50,417 bases of DNA from Bryobacterales bacterium. Lineage in GTDB: Bacteria > Acidobacteriota > Terriglobia > Bryobacterales > UBA6623. Each line of letters starts with the position of its first letter. Positions within the stretch are counted from its first letter, which is position 1. Positions 1 through 8,507 of the stretch are shown one piece after another. The stretch spans positions 1 through 50,417 of the forward strand of contig JAJDTX010000007.1 of the NCBI GenBank assembly GCA_022826925.1. Reading direction: 5' to 3'. The notes under the pieces are model-generated. The model ran no database searches, had not been told where the DNA came from, and was given only the letters and a program-made list of their open reading frames with translations. The translations under genes were made by a program, and so were the position numbers.

Positions 1-28
1 ACTAGACAAATTATATCGCAAGATACAA

Positions 29-43
29 GGGCTTGTCAAGCCC
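29..43. repeat. Short palindrome near left edge
   Basis: A 7-base inverted repeat, GGGCTTG-T-CAAGCCC, lies in the otherwise gene-free first 144 bases. The spacer is too short for a good hairpin, so if it has a function it would more likely be a protein-binding site. The rest of bases 1-144 shows no convincing gene or promoter. It may be chance. Confidence 0.25.
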
Positions 44-144
44 GCCAATCTGAGCGGAAGAACCCCTAAGCCCTAACCCGTAGAGCAGTTACAGCGCAAA
101 CCAACATCACGCTAGCTCGCCCCATGTAACGAAGTCTGAGGGTC

Positions 145-501
145 ATGCCGAAGGCAGTCGGCAACAAGGCGGTCCTCGCACCGGAGATCATGGCGCACTA
201 CCGAATGGCGATGCCGACGCCCGATGCGCGTTCAGCAAGTGCCGCCCTGCCGGGCCACATTGTCGGTGCGACCGACTGGCTGCGTTCGATCTGGAGCGAA
301 CGCGCGGCGTTCGTGAACTGTCCCGCGCTCATTCTCTGGGGACTCAAGGATATTGCGTTCCGCAAGAAGGAGCTCGAGCGGTGGAAGTCCGAACTCTCGG
401 ACGCGGAGTCACATGAGCTTCAGGGTTGCGGGCACTTCTTGGCTGAAGAGGCCCCTGAGAAGCTCGTAGAGGCACTGCACGCTTTCATGAGCCGCAGGTA
501 G
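145..501 (+). pseudogene. Truncated alpha/beta-hydrolase (haloalkane dehalogenase-like) C-terminal remnant
   Basis: The 118 residues match the last third of haloalkane-dehalogenase-like alpha/beta hydrolases. A cap-domain segment (MAHYRMAMPTPDAR) is followed by the strand and acid motif PALILWGLKD and by the histidine motif GCGHFLAEEAPEKL near the C-terminus. These would supply the catalytic acid and histidine. The nucleophile elbow and the whole N-terminal half, normally about 170-190 more residues, are absent. An in-frame stop lies at 127-129, only six codons before the ATG, so no upstream coding can be joined. No Shine-Dalgarno sequence is visible. I read this as a 5'-truncated, non-catalytic remnant. 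A short functional protein cannot be excluded but is unlikely. Confidence 0.7.
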
Positions 502-535
502 CCGACGCACGGGGCGTCGATTAAGGTTCAATTCG

Positions 536-1897
536 CTAGACGAGTCTGTCTATGGCGGAGTAACCCATGAACAGCGCCATCAACGCTGCCGAGACCCACA
601 GCATCAATGTGATCCAAGTCTTGGGCAGGATGCTGGTCGGCATGCGCTTGTACCGCAAGAAGATCGCGAACCCGCTGATCACAGGCAGCATGATCGCCTG
701 TGCGATGCCGCCGATCTTGACCATCAGCACCGGCTCCCTGATCAACATGAAGTAAAGACACGGGACCACCATCAGCAGCACGACGAACACCCGGATCGCC
801 TTTAGCCGCTTCTTGTAGTCGGACTTATCGTAGGCACCGAGCATGCCCACGAAATCGGCCCACACCCGACAGTGCGCCGCCGTGGAAGCGAAGACCGTCG
901 AGTACAGCACGGCAAAGGCTCCGACCATGAACAGGCTCAGTGACCAGCCGCCCAACGTCTCGGTGTAGATGGTTGACAGCACATGTACCATCTCCGAGCC
1001 CTCGGGAATGAGCCCCATACCCTTCAGCACGCCTGCCCCGAGGAAATAGAAGGCCACCGTCGCGAACGTGTAGATCACCATCGAGAAGATGACGTCAAAG
1101 CCCATGACCCGCACCCATCCGAGCGCCCGTTGCGTCCAGCCATGCGTGTCGTCACGCTTGCCTGCGTATTGCGCATAGCCCTTCTCGATGCACCAATAGG
1201 GGTACATGACCAACTCGGTGGCTCCCACGCCTGTGATGCCGAAGGCCGCTACCGCCGTGGCCATGCCGCCCTCGGGAGGCTGGAAGGTCAAGCCCTGTGC
1301 AACCGCACTCCAGTCAAAGTACTGCGGCAGCTTGAACAGCAGGAAGCAGCAGCTCACAGTAAGCGCGGTGAAGCTGACCACGAGCCCCATCGCTATCCGC
1401 TCGACAATGACGTACTTGCCTGCGATCAGCAGGATGACTGAGAGCCCTGCCAGGGTCCAGACAAAAGCAGTGATCGGCACTCCGGGTATCGCCCTGTTGA
1501 GGATCTCCGCGATCCCGCCCAGCATCGCGCCCACCTGGAAGAGGGTGAATGTGACCATCCCACACCACATCCAGGCCAACCATGACACCCTGAACCGAGG
1601 GCCCGGCACGTCGTTGAAGGCTTCAAGCGTGGTGCGGCCCGTGGCAATGGCATAGCGTCCAAGCTCGTTCTGCACCACAGTCTTCACCAGGCAGCTCAGG
1701 ATGATGAGCCAGAGCAGCACATAGCCGTTCTCGGCACCCAACACCGTGGTTGCGATGAGCTCGCCAGAGCCAACGATGGAGCTGGCAAGGATCAAGCCCG
1801 GGCCGAGGAACCGAAGGATCCCTCTGAACGCACTGGGGGCAGTCGAGACACGCCCCGGGTCCAAGCGGTAGGGGTCGTGACTGACGTTCGAGGCCAT
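536..1897 (-). CDS. Nramp-family transporter homologue with non-canonical metal site
   Basis: A polytopic inner-membrane protein of 453 residues with about 11 hydrophobic segments, related to the Nramp (MntH) divalent-metal transporters. The TM1 region reads LGPGLILASSIVGSGELIATT, so it has the family's PG context but not the canonical DPGN metal-binding motif. The TM6 region reads TELVMYPYWCIEKG where MntH has MPH. The usual Mn/Fe ligands are therefore missing and the substrate is uncertain; Nramp-related magnesium transporters also depart from the canonical site. The ATG at 1897 (MASNVSHDPY) is preferred over the longer frame from 1933, because a TAGGAT box ends 11 bases upstream of it and the extra N-terminus looks non-native. 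The neighbouring multicopper oxidase lies in the same orientation, but no functional link is shown. Confidence 0.85.
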   Translation of the reverse strand: MASNVSHDPYRLDPGRVSTAPSAFRGILRFLGPGLILASSIVGSGELIATTVLGAENGYVLLWLIILSCLVKTVVQNELGRYAIATGRTTLEAFNDVPGPRFRVSWLAWMWCGMVTFTLFQVGAMLGGIAEILNRAIPGVPITAFVWTLAGLSVILLIAGKYVIVERIAMGLVVSFTALTVSCCFLLFKLPQYFDWSAVAQGLTFQPPEGGMATAVAAFGITGVGATELVMYPYWCIEKGYAQYAGKRDDTHGWTQRALGWVRVMGFDVIFSMVIYTFATVAFYFLGAGVLKGMGLIPEGSEMVHVLSTIYTETLGGWSLSLFMVGAFAVLYSTVFASTAAHCRVWADFVGMLGAYDKSDYKKRLKAIRVFVVLLMVVPCLYFMLIREPVLMVKIGGIAQAIMLPVISGFAIFLRYKRMPTSILPKTWITLMLWVSAALMALFMGYSAIDRLV

Positions 1898-1908
1898 AGC
1901 GTCTCGCA

Positions 1909-1914
1909 ATCCTA
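1909..1914 (-). promoter_or_regulatory. Putative -10 box (TAGGAT) for the Nramp homologue
   Basis: On the minus strand TAGGAT ends 11 bases before the ATG at 1897. There is no Shine-Dalgarno sequence. It fits the TANNNT spacing seen before several other starts in this window. No good -35 box is visible. Confidence 0.35.
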
Positions 1915-1954
1915 GCACAGGCCCCAGTGCCACTCGCCGCCGCCGTGAGAGCCC

Positions 1955-2140
1955 TCAGGCGACACTCGTCCGGCTATACCGGGGAAGCTTCCGAAGAATC
2001 TTGATGGGACCGCGGCCGGTCAGCGGGCCTAAGGCTCCCACTCCGGGCACAATCCCGGCGAGGCACCACACATACCAAGGCAGCGGGGCGGACTCAGGTG
2101 GACTTTCAGACTCACCCACCGTCGGGATGTGCTTGGCCAC
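1955..2140 (-). CDS. Small hypothetical membrane-anchored protein (doubtful)
   Basis: A 61-codon frame beginning with GTG and overlapping the last 29 bases of the multicopper oxidase. It encodes a polar N-terminus, one hydrophobic stretch (WYVWCLAGIVPGVGALGPLTG) and a basic C-terminus, which would suit a small single-pass membrane protein. I recognise no family and see no strong ribosome-binding site. It fills the space between the oxidase and the Nramp homologue, so it could be a translationally coupled partner of the oxidase or simply a chance frame. Confidence 0.3.
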   Translation of the reverse strand: MAKHIPTVGESESPPESAPLPWYVWCLAGIVPGVGALGPLTGRGPIKILRKLPRYSRTSVA

Positions 2141-3785
2141 CCGACCGGTTATGGGCCGCCATGCCGCTCGGACTGTTGCTGAGTAGCGCCGGATCTTCCA
2201 CGACCAAGAACTGGCCCATCATCCCGTTATCTTCATGCTCCATGATGTGGCAGTGGTACATGTACGGGACTTGGGGATCAGCGTATCGCTCGAAGCGCAT
2301 GATGATCCGAACGAGTTCGCCCGGATGGACCAGGACCGTGTCCTTCCACCCGAGTTCGGCAGCCGGAGGCGGGCGGCCGTCGCGATCGAGAATCTGAAAC
2401 TGGACTAGGTGGACGTGGAGGGGGTGGGGCTGAGCGCCGCGATTGCTCACTTCCCAGATCTCAATGTCTCCCAATCGCACGACCTCGTCAATTCGAGCCA
2501 TGTCCATCGTCTTGCCATTGATCGGAATTCCCAGCGGTCCACGCCGTCGACCCCGTCCGCCTCGTCCTCCCTGGCCTCCTTGCGGTCCTTGTGCTCGGCC
2601 TCCTTGCACGGGTCCAGCTAGCACCATTGGACGCGTCTTGGCGGCTTGTTCAGGATTGATGCGAGGGATGGAACGGAGGCGCTCTGGCAGTCCGTGGGAT
2701 GCGCGGCTTGCCGGCTGGGGAACGATCTTCAGAAGTTGCAGGTTCCCGGTCCCGATTCCTCCGAAATACGACCCGATCGTCTCCAGAAATCCGGCTTCGG
2801 GGTAGCTCTTTAGCACCACCTCGGCACCATCGCTGAAGTCCACCAGGATCTCGGCTCGCTCGCCGGGAGCGAGCGTCACTCGATCGGTCCGAAGGGGCGC
2901 CTCAAGGAATCCGCCATCCGTGGCGACCAGATGAAACTCGCGGCCATCGTCAAAGCCGATGTAGTAGATCCGCGCATTCGATCCATTCAGCAGTCTGAAT
3001 CGGATGCGACGCGACTCAACCCGCAGAAACGGACTCCGAGTGCCATTGACCAGCATGGTGTTTCCGTAAACAGCACCCTGGGTGAGAGCGAAGCGAAACG
3101 CTCCGCTGTCGTCAAACTGTCGGTCTTGGATTACAAGTGGAATATCGTCAACGCCGTAGGTCTTTGGCAGCTCCAGCGCATCACTCTCAGCGTCATCGAT
3201 CCACATGAGGCCGCTGACCCCCCGATAGACTTGCCGTCCCGTTGCGCCATGCGGATGCGGGTGGTACCACAGCGGAGCGGCCTGTTGATGGACGGCAAAG
3301 CTGGCGGTCCACGACTCTCCAGGCTCGATTCTCTGGTGCGGCGTGCCATCCATGCGAGCAGGCACATGCATGCCGTGCCAGTGCATCGTCGTCATCTCGT
3401 CCAAGTTGTTCTGGACGATCAGATCGACATCTTCGCCTCGACGCAGGCGCACCGTCGGTCCGAGATACGGTCCGTTCACGCCGGCTGTCGGCGTTTGCTT
3501 GCCTGGGAAGAACTCCCGGGTCCCTTCGGCAACGGTCAGGTGAAACTGTCGGCGGCCGTCCACAACGGTTCCGAATGACTGCTCGGGAATCTGCAGTTCG
3601 TTCTCGAAGGTCAATCCTCCGTTCGTCACTCGGACGAAGATCAGCCAATAACAGGCCAGGACCGACAACGAGGCGATGGTCAGCAGCCTGATGATGGTCG
3701 GCGTCATCCCCCGGGACTCGGTCTGCTGAGACCGCTTCGCATGCTCCTGGCGAATGGACTTCCTAGACGCTTGATCTGTGGCCAT
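2112..3785 (-). CDS. Membrane-anchored multicopper oxidase (CotA/CueO-like)
   Basis: A 557-residue laccase-type oxidase that would couple one-electron oxidation of a substrate (phenols, Cu(I), Fe(II) or Mn(II)) to reduction of O2. Copper-ligand motifs are complete: HWHG at about residues 135-138, WYHPHPHG at about 173-180, HPLHVH in domain 3, and HCHIMEHEDNGMM from about residue 511, with Met as axial type-1 ligand. The N-terminus is basic and followed by a single hydrophobic segment (TIIRLLTIASLSVLACYWLIFV), so it is probably a periplasm-facing signal-anchored protein. A Gly/Arg-rich loop at about residues 390-415 is an unusual insertion in domain 3 that lacks the Met-rich character of CueO. 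The ATG at 3785 is chosen because AGGA lies about 6 bases upstream. The substrate cannot be deduced. Confidence 0.92.
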   Translation of the reverse strand: MATDQASRKSIRQEHAKRSQQTESRGMTPTIIRLLTIASLSVLACYWLIFVRVTNGGLTFENELQIPEQSFGTVVDGRRQFHLTVAEGTREFFPGKQTPTAGVNGPYLGPTVRLRRGEDVDLIVQNNLDEMTTMHWHGMHVPARMDGTPHQRIEPGESWTASFAVHQQAAPLWYHPHPHGATGRQVYRGVSGLMWIDDAESDALELPKTYGVDDIPLVIQDRQFDDSGAFRFALTQGAVYGNTMLVNGTRSPFLRVESRRIRFRLLNGSNARIYYIGFDDGREFHLVATDGGFLEAPLRTDRVTLAPGERAEILVDFSDGAEVVLKSYPEAGFLETIGSYFGGIGTGNLQLLKIVPQPASRASHGLPERLRSIPRINPEQAAKTRPMVLAGPVQGGRAQGPQGGQGGRGGRGRRRGPLGIPINGKTMDMARIDEVVRLGDIEIWEVSNRGAQPHPLHVHLVQFQILDRDGRPPPAAELGWKDTVLVHPGELVRIIMRFERYADPQVPYMYHCHIMEHEDNGMMGQFLVVEDPALLSNSPSGMAAHNRSGGQAHPDGG

Positions 3786-4088
3786 GACTGTTCCTGCCAC
3801 TAGTGGTCGCCCGTGCCGCAAGAGTTGCTAGTACGCCGGTTGTCCGGGAGCATGCTGCCTGCGTAGTCGAATGGATCTTGAGGGAGATTCCGACCAATCT
3901 GCAGACTGGCGCCAATGGCCGCGCGTGCCAGCACTGGGGCTGCGAGGCTCGATTCCCCGGTCGGCGCAGTCCTAGCAGCCTCCAATTTGGCTCCTCAGCA
4001 CAAGAGCAAAGGCGTTGGAGCCGCACGGGCGTTACGGCTCACGCCTAGCCTTTACGGATTCTTCACCCGGGCGCGCTCGAACCCGTCG
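3786..4088. other. Intergenic region between multicopper oxidase and sulfatase
   Basis: About 300 bases upstream of the oxidase and downstream of the sulfatase, both on the minus strand. Only overlapping frames in several registers with low-complexity compositions are present, and none looks like a protein family. It must contain the oxidase promoter, but I could not identify a convincing -35/-10 pair or a U-rich terminator for the sulfatase. Confidence 0.4.
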
Positions 4089-5642
4089 CTATTGCGCGTT
4101 CCGGTGCACGGGGTCGTCAAGCACCATCGGCTCGGGAAAGTCTGCCGCCTTTTTCCCGCCGCGCCGGCGCAGCCGCTTGTTCTGCGAATTGCCCCTCGGC
4201 GCGTTGAGCGGAATCGCCATACCGCCCAGTTCGGCCATCATTTCGTACAGGCTGGCCTCCATGTCTTTCGCTGTGTCGGCGTACGCGGGATCATGCAAGA
4301 GATTCTTGGTCTCTCCGGGATCTGCCTGCAGGTCATACAGTTCGTCCGTGTCCCACAGCCCGTAATAGGTGATGTACTTGAATCGGTCCCCCCGCAATGC
4401 GAACTGCGTCGGCGTCTGCGGGTAGTTCTTCTCCCAGTAGTACACATACAGGAAGTAATCCCGCCAATCTGCCTCCTTGCCCTGCCCCAGCGCGAGGAAA
4501 CTCTGGCCGTCCATGTGCGGCGGCTTCTGGATCCCCATCGCCTCGAAGACGGTGGGAGCGATGTCGATGTTAGCCACGACCTGCTCGACAACCGTGCCAC
4601 CTTCGAACAAGTCCGGGCAACGCATCAGCATCGGCACGCGGATCGATGTCTCGTAAGCCACGCGCTTGTCGATCAGGCCATGCTCCCCGAACATGAAACC
4701 GTTGTCGCCCATGTAGATCACCAGCGTCTCGTCAGCGACGCCCATCTCCTCGAGTTTGCCTATGACTCGCCCGATGCTGTCGTCGACGGCGCTGAGCGCT
4801 TCGTTGTAGCGCTTGTAGTAGCGCTCGATGTCGAGAGCGCTGTGATACGGGAAATCCACGCCGTGCCAGCTGTTGCGCTGATCCCGCAGCCAGCGCGGCT
4901 TGCCGCGGTAGTTCTCGAAAGTGTCCGCCTCGCTGGCTGGCCGCGTGAACGGAGCGTCATCCAGACTCCCCTCGTGGCGTTCGGACGGCGTGAAGTTCGC
5001 ATGCACTGCCTTGTGTGACAAGTACAGGAAGAACGGCTTCTCGGAGGGCGTCTGGCTTGAGAGCCAATCAATTGCGTAGTCGGTGAGCTCGTCGGTGATA
5101 TACCCCTTTTGCTTGACCCGCTCGCCATTGACGTTCAACGTGTAGTCCGGGCTCGGCGGCAGGTAGTGCCCCTGCCCGCGGAAACTGACCCAGTGATCGA
5201 ACCCCGGCCGCGGCGAATCGTTCGCCGCGCCCATGTGCCACTTGCCAACGTACGCAGTGGCAAAGCCCGCCTGTTGCAGGTACTGCGGGAAGAAAAGCGT
5301 TCCCTCCGGCACCGCGCGCTGGTTGTCTATGACGCGATGGCGGAATGTGTAGAGCCCGGTCAGGATCGAGGCGCGGCTGGGCGAGCAGAGCGAGGTCCCG
5401 ACGAATGCGTTCTTGAGATGCACGCCGTCCTTGGCCATCGCATCCATGTGTGGAGTGCGGGCGAACTGGTGGTCCAAGAAGGACATCGCGTCATAGCGAT
5501 GGTCATCGGACAAGATGAACACGACGTTGCGGGGCGCGGCACCTTCGGCCCTCTCGGCCACCACGGAATCGGGCACCGGGGTGACAGCAGCGGCGGCCAG
5601 TGCTGCCAACGCCATAAGTAGGAACGGAATGCGAATTGGCAT
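4089..5642 (-). CDS. Secreted sulfatase (Cys-type, S1 family)
   Basis: A hydrolase of sulfate esters, about 517 residues, in the alkaline phosphatase/sulfatase fold. VVFILSDDHRYD near the N-terminus supplies the first calcium-binding aspartates. CSPSRASILTG (about residue 86) is the C-x-P-x-R sulfatase signature, whose Cys is converted to formylglycine. YVGKWHMG and YMGDNGFMFGEHG carry further conserved active-site residues. The first 25 residues (MPIRIPFLLMALAALAAAA) form a signal peptide, so it acts in the periplasm or outside the cell. An ATG nine bases upstream (5651) is possible. I prefer 5642 because a TACGAT hexamer ends 7 bases before it, while the longer start would overlap that box. 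The substrate is unknown; sulfated polysaccharide is the usual guess. Confidence 0.93.
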   Translation of the reverse strand: MPIRIPFLLMALAALAAAAVTPVPDSVVAERAEGAAPRNVVFILSDDHRYDAMSFLDHQFARTPHMDAMAKDGVHLKNAFVGTSLCSPSRASILTGLYTFRHRVIDNQRAVPEGTLFFPQYLQQAGFATAYVGKWHMGAANDSPRPGFDHWVSFRGQGHYLPPSPDYTLNVNGERVKQKGYITDELTDYAIDWLSSQTPSEKPFFLYLSHKAVHANFTPSERHEGSLDDAPFTRPASEADTFENYRGKPRWLRDQRNSWHGVDFPYHSALDIERYYKRYNEALSAVDDSIGRVIGKLEEMGVADETLVIYMGDNGFMFGEHGLIDKRVAYETSIRVPMLMRCPDLFEGGTVVEQVVANIDIAPTVFEAMGIQKPPHMDGQSFLALGQGKEADWRDYFLYVYYWEKNYPQTPTQFALRGDRFKYITYYGLWDTDELYDLQADPGETKNLLHDPAYADTAKDMEASLYEMMAELGGMAIPLNAPRGNSQNKRLRRRGGKKAADFPEPMVLDDPVHRNAQ

Positions 5643-5731
5643 GAGCACCATCGTATCAACGCGGTCCTGCCGAATCGCGGCTTACGCGGACAAAGAGACT
5701 CGCGCAACGTCCGTTCCCTCGCATGCGTCTG

Positions 5732-5737
5732 TACAAT
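5732..5737 (+). promoter_or_regulatory. Putative -10 box (TACAAT)
   Basis: TACAAT ends 10 bases before the ATG at 5748. The expected transcription start would leave a leader of only a few bases. No strong Shine-Dalgarno sequence or -35 box is visible. Confidence 0.45.
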
Positions 5738-5747
5738 TGGAGCAACC

Positions 5748-6545
5748 ATGCGACCAGTGACTCTCGGTTCCCTTGCCGTCTTAGTCGGATGCGCGGTCTG
5801 CGCGCTCCTGCCAGCCTCGGCTGCCGAAACCGACGCCGGGCTTCCGGTCCAGAAGATAATCGACAGCTTTATCGACAAGGAGACCGAGTTCGCCAAGGCC
5901 CGCGAATCGTACACCTACCGCCAATCGGTGAAGATCCTTGAGTACGCCAGCTCCGGCAGCGTTCGTGGCCGCTGGGAGATGGTCCAGGACATTCTGTTCG
6001 GCGGGGAGGGCAAGCGCATCGAGCGGGTCGTCTACGCGCCCCCATCATCGCTGCAGAACCTGCTTCTCACTCCGAGCGACATGGAGGACCTGCGCAGCGT
6101 CCAGCCGTTCGTGATGACGCGCGCGAATTCCCACGAGTACCGCATCGACTACCTCGGCGAGCAACTCGTCGACGAGATCGACACATATATGTTCTCGGTC
6201 AAGCCGAAGAAGCTGATCAAGGGCAAGCGCTACTTCGAGGGCCAGATCTGGGTCGACCAACTCGGCCTCCAGATCGTCAAGACCTACGGCAAGGGCGTCG
6301 GGGTCTTGGGCAAGAACAAGGACGAGCAGTTCCCGCGTTTCGAGACCTATCGGGACCAAGTTGACGGAAACTACTGGTTCCCGGTCTACACGCGAGCGGA
6401 CGACACGCTCCAATTCCGCTCCGGACCGCAGAAGATCCGCATGATCATCAAATACGAGAACTACAAGAAGTTCGAGGGAACCTCGGTGATCACGTTCGGG
6501 GATGTGGTGGAAGGGAACGAGGAGAGCGAAGCCAATCAGCCCTAG
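5748..6545 (+). CDS. LolA-like outer-membrane lipoprotein-sorting family protein
   Basis: A 265-residue exported protein. The N-terminus (MRPVTLGSLAVLVGCAVCALLPASAAE) is a signal peptide with an AxA-type cleavage site. The mature part has the alternating beta-strand character of the LolA/LolB-like fold: a tyrosine-rich first half (ESYTYRQSVKI), a middle GQIWVDQLGLQIVKTYGKGVG and the late FPRFETYRDQVDGNYWFPVYTRAD typical of the outer-membrane lipoprotein-sorting family. The family binds acyl chains or other hydrophobic ligands in the periplasm, but this subgroup's role is not established. It appears to be transcribed alone or with the two exported proteins that follow on the same strand. Confidence 0.75.
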   Translation: MRPVTLGSLAVLVGCAVCALLPASAAETDAGLPVQKIIDSFIDKETEFAKARESYTYRQSVKILEYASSGSVRGRWEMVQDILFGGEGKRIERVVYAPPSSLQNLLLTPSDMEDLRSVQPFVMTRANSHEYRIDYLGEQLVDEIDTYMFSVKPKKLIKGKRYFEGQIWVDQLGLQIVKTYGKGVGVLGKNKDEQFPRFETYRDQVDGNYWFPVYTRADDTLQFRSGPQKIRMIIKYENYKKFEGTSVITFGDVVEGNEESEANQP

Positions 6546-6621
6546 CTCCGGCAAATCGGCGCTGCTCGCAGCCGGGGCCGTTCCAAGGCCTGCGCTCTCC
6601 GCCGGTTAGTTCGCACACCAC

Positions 6622-7920
6622 ATGAATCTCTCACTCGGCCAGCCCTGTTCACACAGCCGAACCAAGCGCGCGGCGGTTGGTTGGATCGCGGTTGCCCTCT
6701 TGCTGGCTTGCGCGGCCGTTCCGGTGCGGGCAGACGAGGACCATCCTCACCCTGACGAGGACCATCCTCACCCGGCTTCGGATGTCTTCGGGCGGATCGA
6801 CTCGATGCTCCAGGAGCTTAAGGACATCATGGGCCTCGGCCCACGGCTGCCCATCGAGCCCAAGACCATCTCCAAGGCCAGCTTCCGCAAGCTGTACGAG
6901 ACGCGCATGAAGCAGAGCCAGCAACCGCGGGAGCTCGAGCGCGAGCTGCTGTTTCTGCGGTTGTTCGGCCTCGTTCCCGAAGACTTCGACTACAAGAAGA
7001 CCGTTCTAGACCTGCTCAGCGAGCAGGCTTGGGCGCTGTACGACTTCAAGCAGCGCGAGTTGTACCTCGCCGACTGGGCTCCCGCCGAAGCCTTGGAATA
7101 CGCGCTGCTGCACGAACTCGTCCACGCGATCGACGACCACCACTTCAACCTGCTCAAGTACGTCGAGGGCGCGAGCGAGTCCGAGGGCGAGCTAGCCCGC
7201 CTCGCCGCGATGGAGGGCCAGGCCTCGTGGGTGATGACGGAGTGGGCCATGCGCCAGTCCGAAAAGACACTGGAGGGCAATCGCCTCCTGGCCGTTGCGA
7301 CCGCGAGCGCGACACGGTTCGAGGCACGGCAATTCCCGGTCTACGACAGCACTCCGCTGTATTTCCGAGAAGTGCTGATCTTTCCCTACACGGATGGCCT
7401 GCTGTTCCAAGACGAGTTGATCCGACGACTTGGCAGCGACGGGTTCAAGCGGGTCTTCGAGCAACCGCCGGAGACCACTCAACAGATCTTGCAGCCGAGC
7501 CTGTATCTCAGCGGCGTGGTGCCAGAAGCGCCGCCGCTGCCCGAGCACCGCCTTCCGAAGGGCTTCAAGCGGGTCTACGACGGCACCTTCGGCCAGCTCG
7601 ACCACCGCATCCTGCTCGAGCACCACTTGGGCGACGAGGACCGGGGAGAGCTGCTTGACCGCTGGCAGGGCGCGCGCTTTGAAATCCACGAGAAGCGCCG
7701 CACCGGCGAGTCGCTCCTGCGCTACGCAGTGCGCTGGCAGGACAGTGACGCAGCGAGGGAGTATTATCATCTCTACCGGCAGATCTGCGAGCGGAAGCGG
7801 CCTGGACTGGCCCTCGTAGACCGCGGCAGCGATCGCTGCGAAGGAAGCACGGCCGCCGGCCGGGTCGTGCTGGAAATCGACGGGAACATCGTGCGAAGCA
7901 TCGAGGGGCTGCCGCTGTGA
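6622..7920 (+). CDS. Exported HExxH zinc metallopeptidase-like protein
   Basis: A 432-residue protein with a signal sequence (basic start, then VGWIAVALLLACAAVPVRA), followed by a His/Asp-rich tandem heptapeptide (DEDHPHP twice) that could bind metal. The motif LLHELVHAIDDHHF puts a zincin HExxH at residues 164-168. A plausible third ligand, E198 (AAMEGQAS), lies about 30 residues later as in gluzincins. The C-terminal 150 residues contain no further motif I recognise. Zn-protease activity in the periplasm is inferred, not shown. Its stop codon precedes by 17 bases the start of the TlpA-like gene, so the two are almost certainly co-transcribed. Confidence 0.7.
   Translation: MNLSLGQPCSHSRTKRAAVGWIAVALLLACAAVPVRADEDHPHPDEDHPHPASDVFGRIDSMLQELKDIMGLGPRLPIEPKTISKASFRKLYETRMKQSQQPRELERELLFLRLFGLVPEDFDYKKTVLDLLSEQAWALYDFKQRELYLADWAPAEALEYALLHELVHAIDDHHFNLLKYVEGASESEGELARLAAMEGQASWVMTEWAMRQSEKTLEGNRLLAVATASATRFEARQFPVYDSTPLYFREVLIFPYTDGLLFQDELIRRLGSDGFKRVFEQPPETTQQILQPSLYLSGVVPEAPPLPEHRLPKGFKRVYDGTFGQLDHRILLEHHLGDEDRGELLDRWQGARFEIHEKRRTGESLLRYAVRWQDSDAAREYYHLYRQICERKRPGLALVDRGSDRCEGSTAAGRVVLEIDGNIVRSIEGLPL
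6733..6774 (+). repeat. Two tandem copies of a 21-base coding repeat
   Basis: The 21-base unit occurs twice with one base difference at the unit end. It encodes two consecutive DEDHPHP heptapeptides directly after the signal peptide of the metallopeptidase-like gene. Slippage could change copy number without shifting the frame. Confidence 0.85.
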
Positions 7921-7937
7921 TCGGCAAGGAGAATCGG

Positions 7938-8447
7938 ATGGTGGCGCGCGCGTTGACCGTCGTTGCGGTAGGACTTGGGCTGGCGGCCCTCGCCTGGGCG
8001 GACCCGCGACCGGTGAGTCCGTTCGAGGTCACGGCCTTCGACGGACGCCAAGTCTCCCTGGACGGCCTCAAGGGCCGACCGTTCGTACTGATGTTTCTCG
8101 CCACCGATTGCCCGCACTGCCAAGAGGTCACCCAACGCATCGGACCGGTCTACCGCCAACTGCAATCGGGAGGCCTGCAAATCGTAGGCCTAAGCCTGAA
8201 TCGGATCGACAACGCCGGGCTACGCGACTACGCCGCCCGATTCGGGGCCAGCTATCCGCTCGCGCTCTCGTCGCGCGAGGAGTTCTCGCGCATCACCAAG
8301 ATCTCGGTGATGCGGCCGATCTACTACCCATACGTGCTCTTCGTCGATAGCGACGGCGTGATCCAAGAGGAGCATCAAGGCTCCGAGGAAGCCTGGTTCG
8401 CGAATGTCGAATCGAACTTCCGAGCTGCCGTCGCTCGGCTCCGCTAA
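7938..8447 (+). CDS. TlpA/AhpC-TSA-like thioredoxin-fold protein, exported
   Basis: A 169-residue thioredoxin-fold protein. A short signal peptide (MVARALTVVAVGLGLAALAWA) is followed by the TlpA/AhpC layout: PFEVTAFDGRQVSLDGLKGRPFVLMFLATDCPHC, with the redox pair C58-P-H-C61, and a cis-proline region near IYYPYVLFVD. It is expected to act as a periplasmic disulfide reductase or peroxiredoxin-like protein. The ATG at 7938 is preferred over an upstream GTG at 7917, because AAGGAG lies 6 bases before it, one of the best ribosome-binding sites in this window. The gene follows the metallopeptidase-like gene with 17 intervening bases and may maintain its redox state; that role is inference. Confidence 0.85.
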   Translation: MVARALTVVAVGLGLAALAWADPRPVSPFEVTAFDGRQVSLDGLKGRPFVLMFLATDCPHCQEVTQRIGPVYRQLQSGGLQIVGLSLNRIDNAGLRDYAARFGASYPLALSSREEFSRITKISVMRPIYYPYVLFVDSDGVIQEEHQGSEEAWFANVESNFRAAVARLR

Positions 8448-8507
8448 TTCGGCACGGCGCTCTCGAGCGCTCCCCAAAGATTCCCGCCCAACGGCGGGCA
8501 CGCGCTC

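Noticed and set aside
3915..5018. 367-codon plus-strand frame
   Set aside because: It is antisense to the sulfatase, whose family motifs are complete; the translation looks like a GC-rich shadow.
6733..6774. CRISPR or minisatellite array
   Set aside because: Only two direct copies without spacers, in frame within a coding sequence.
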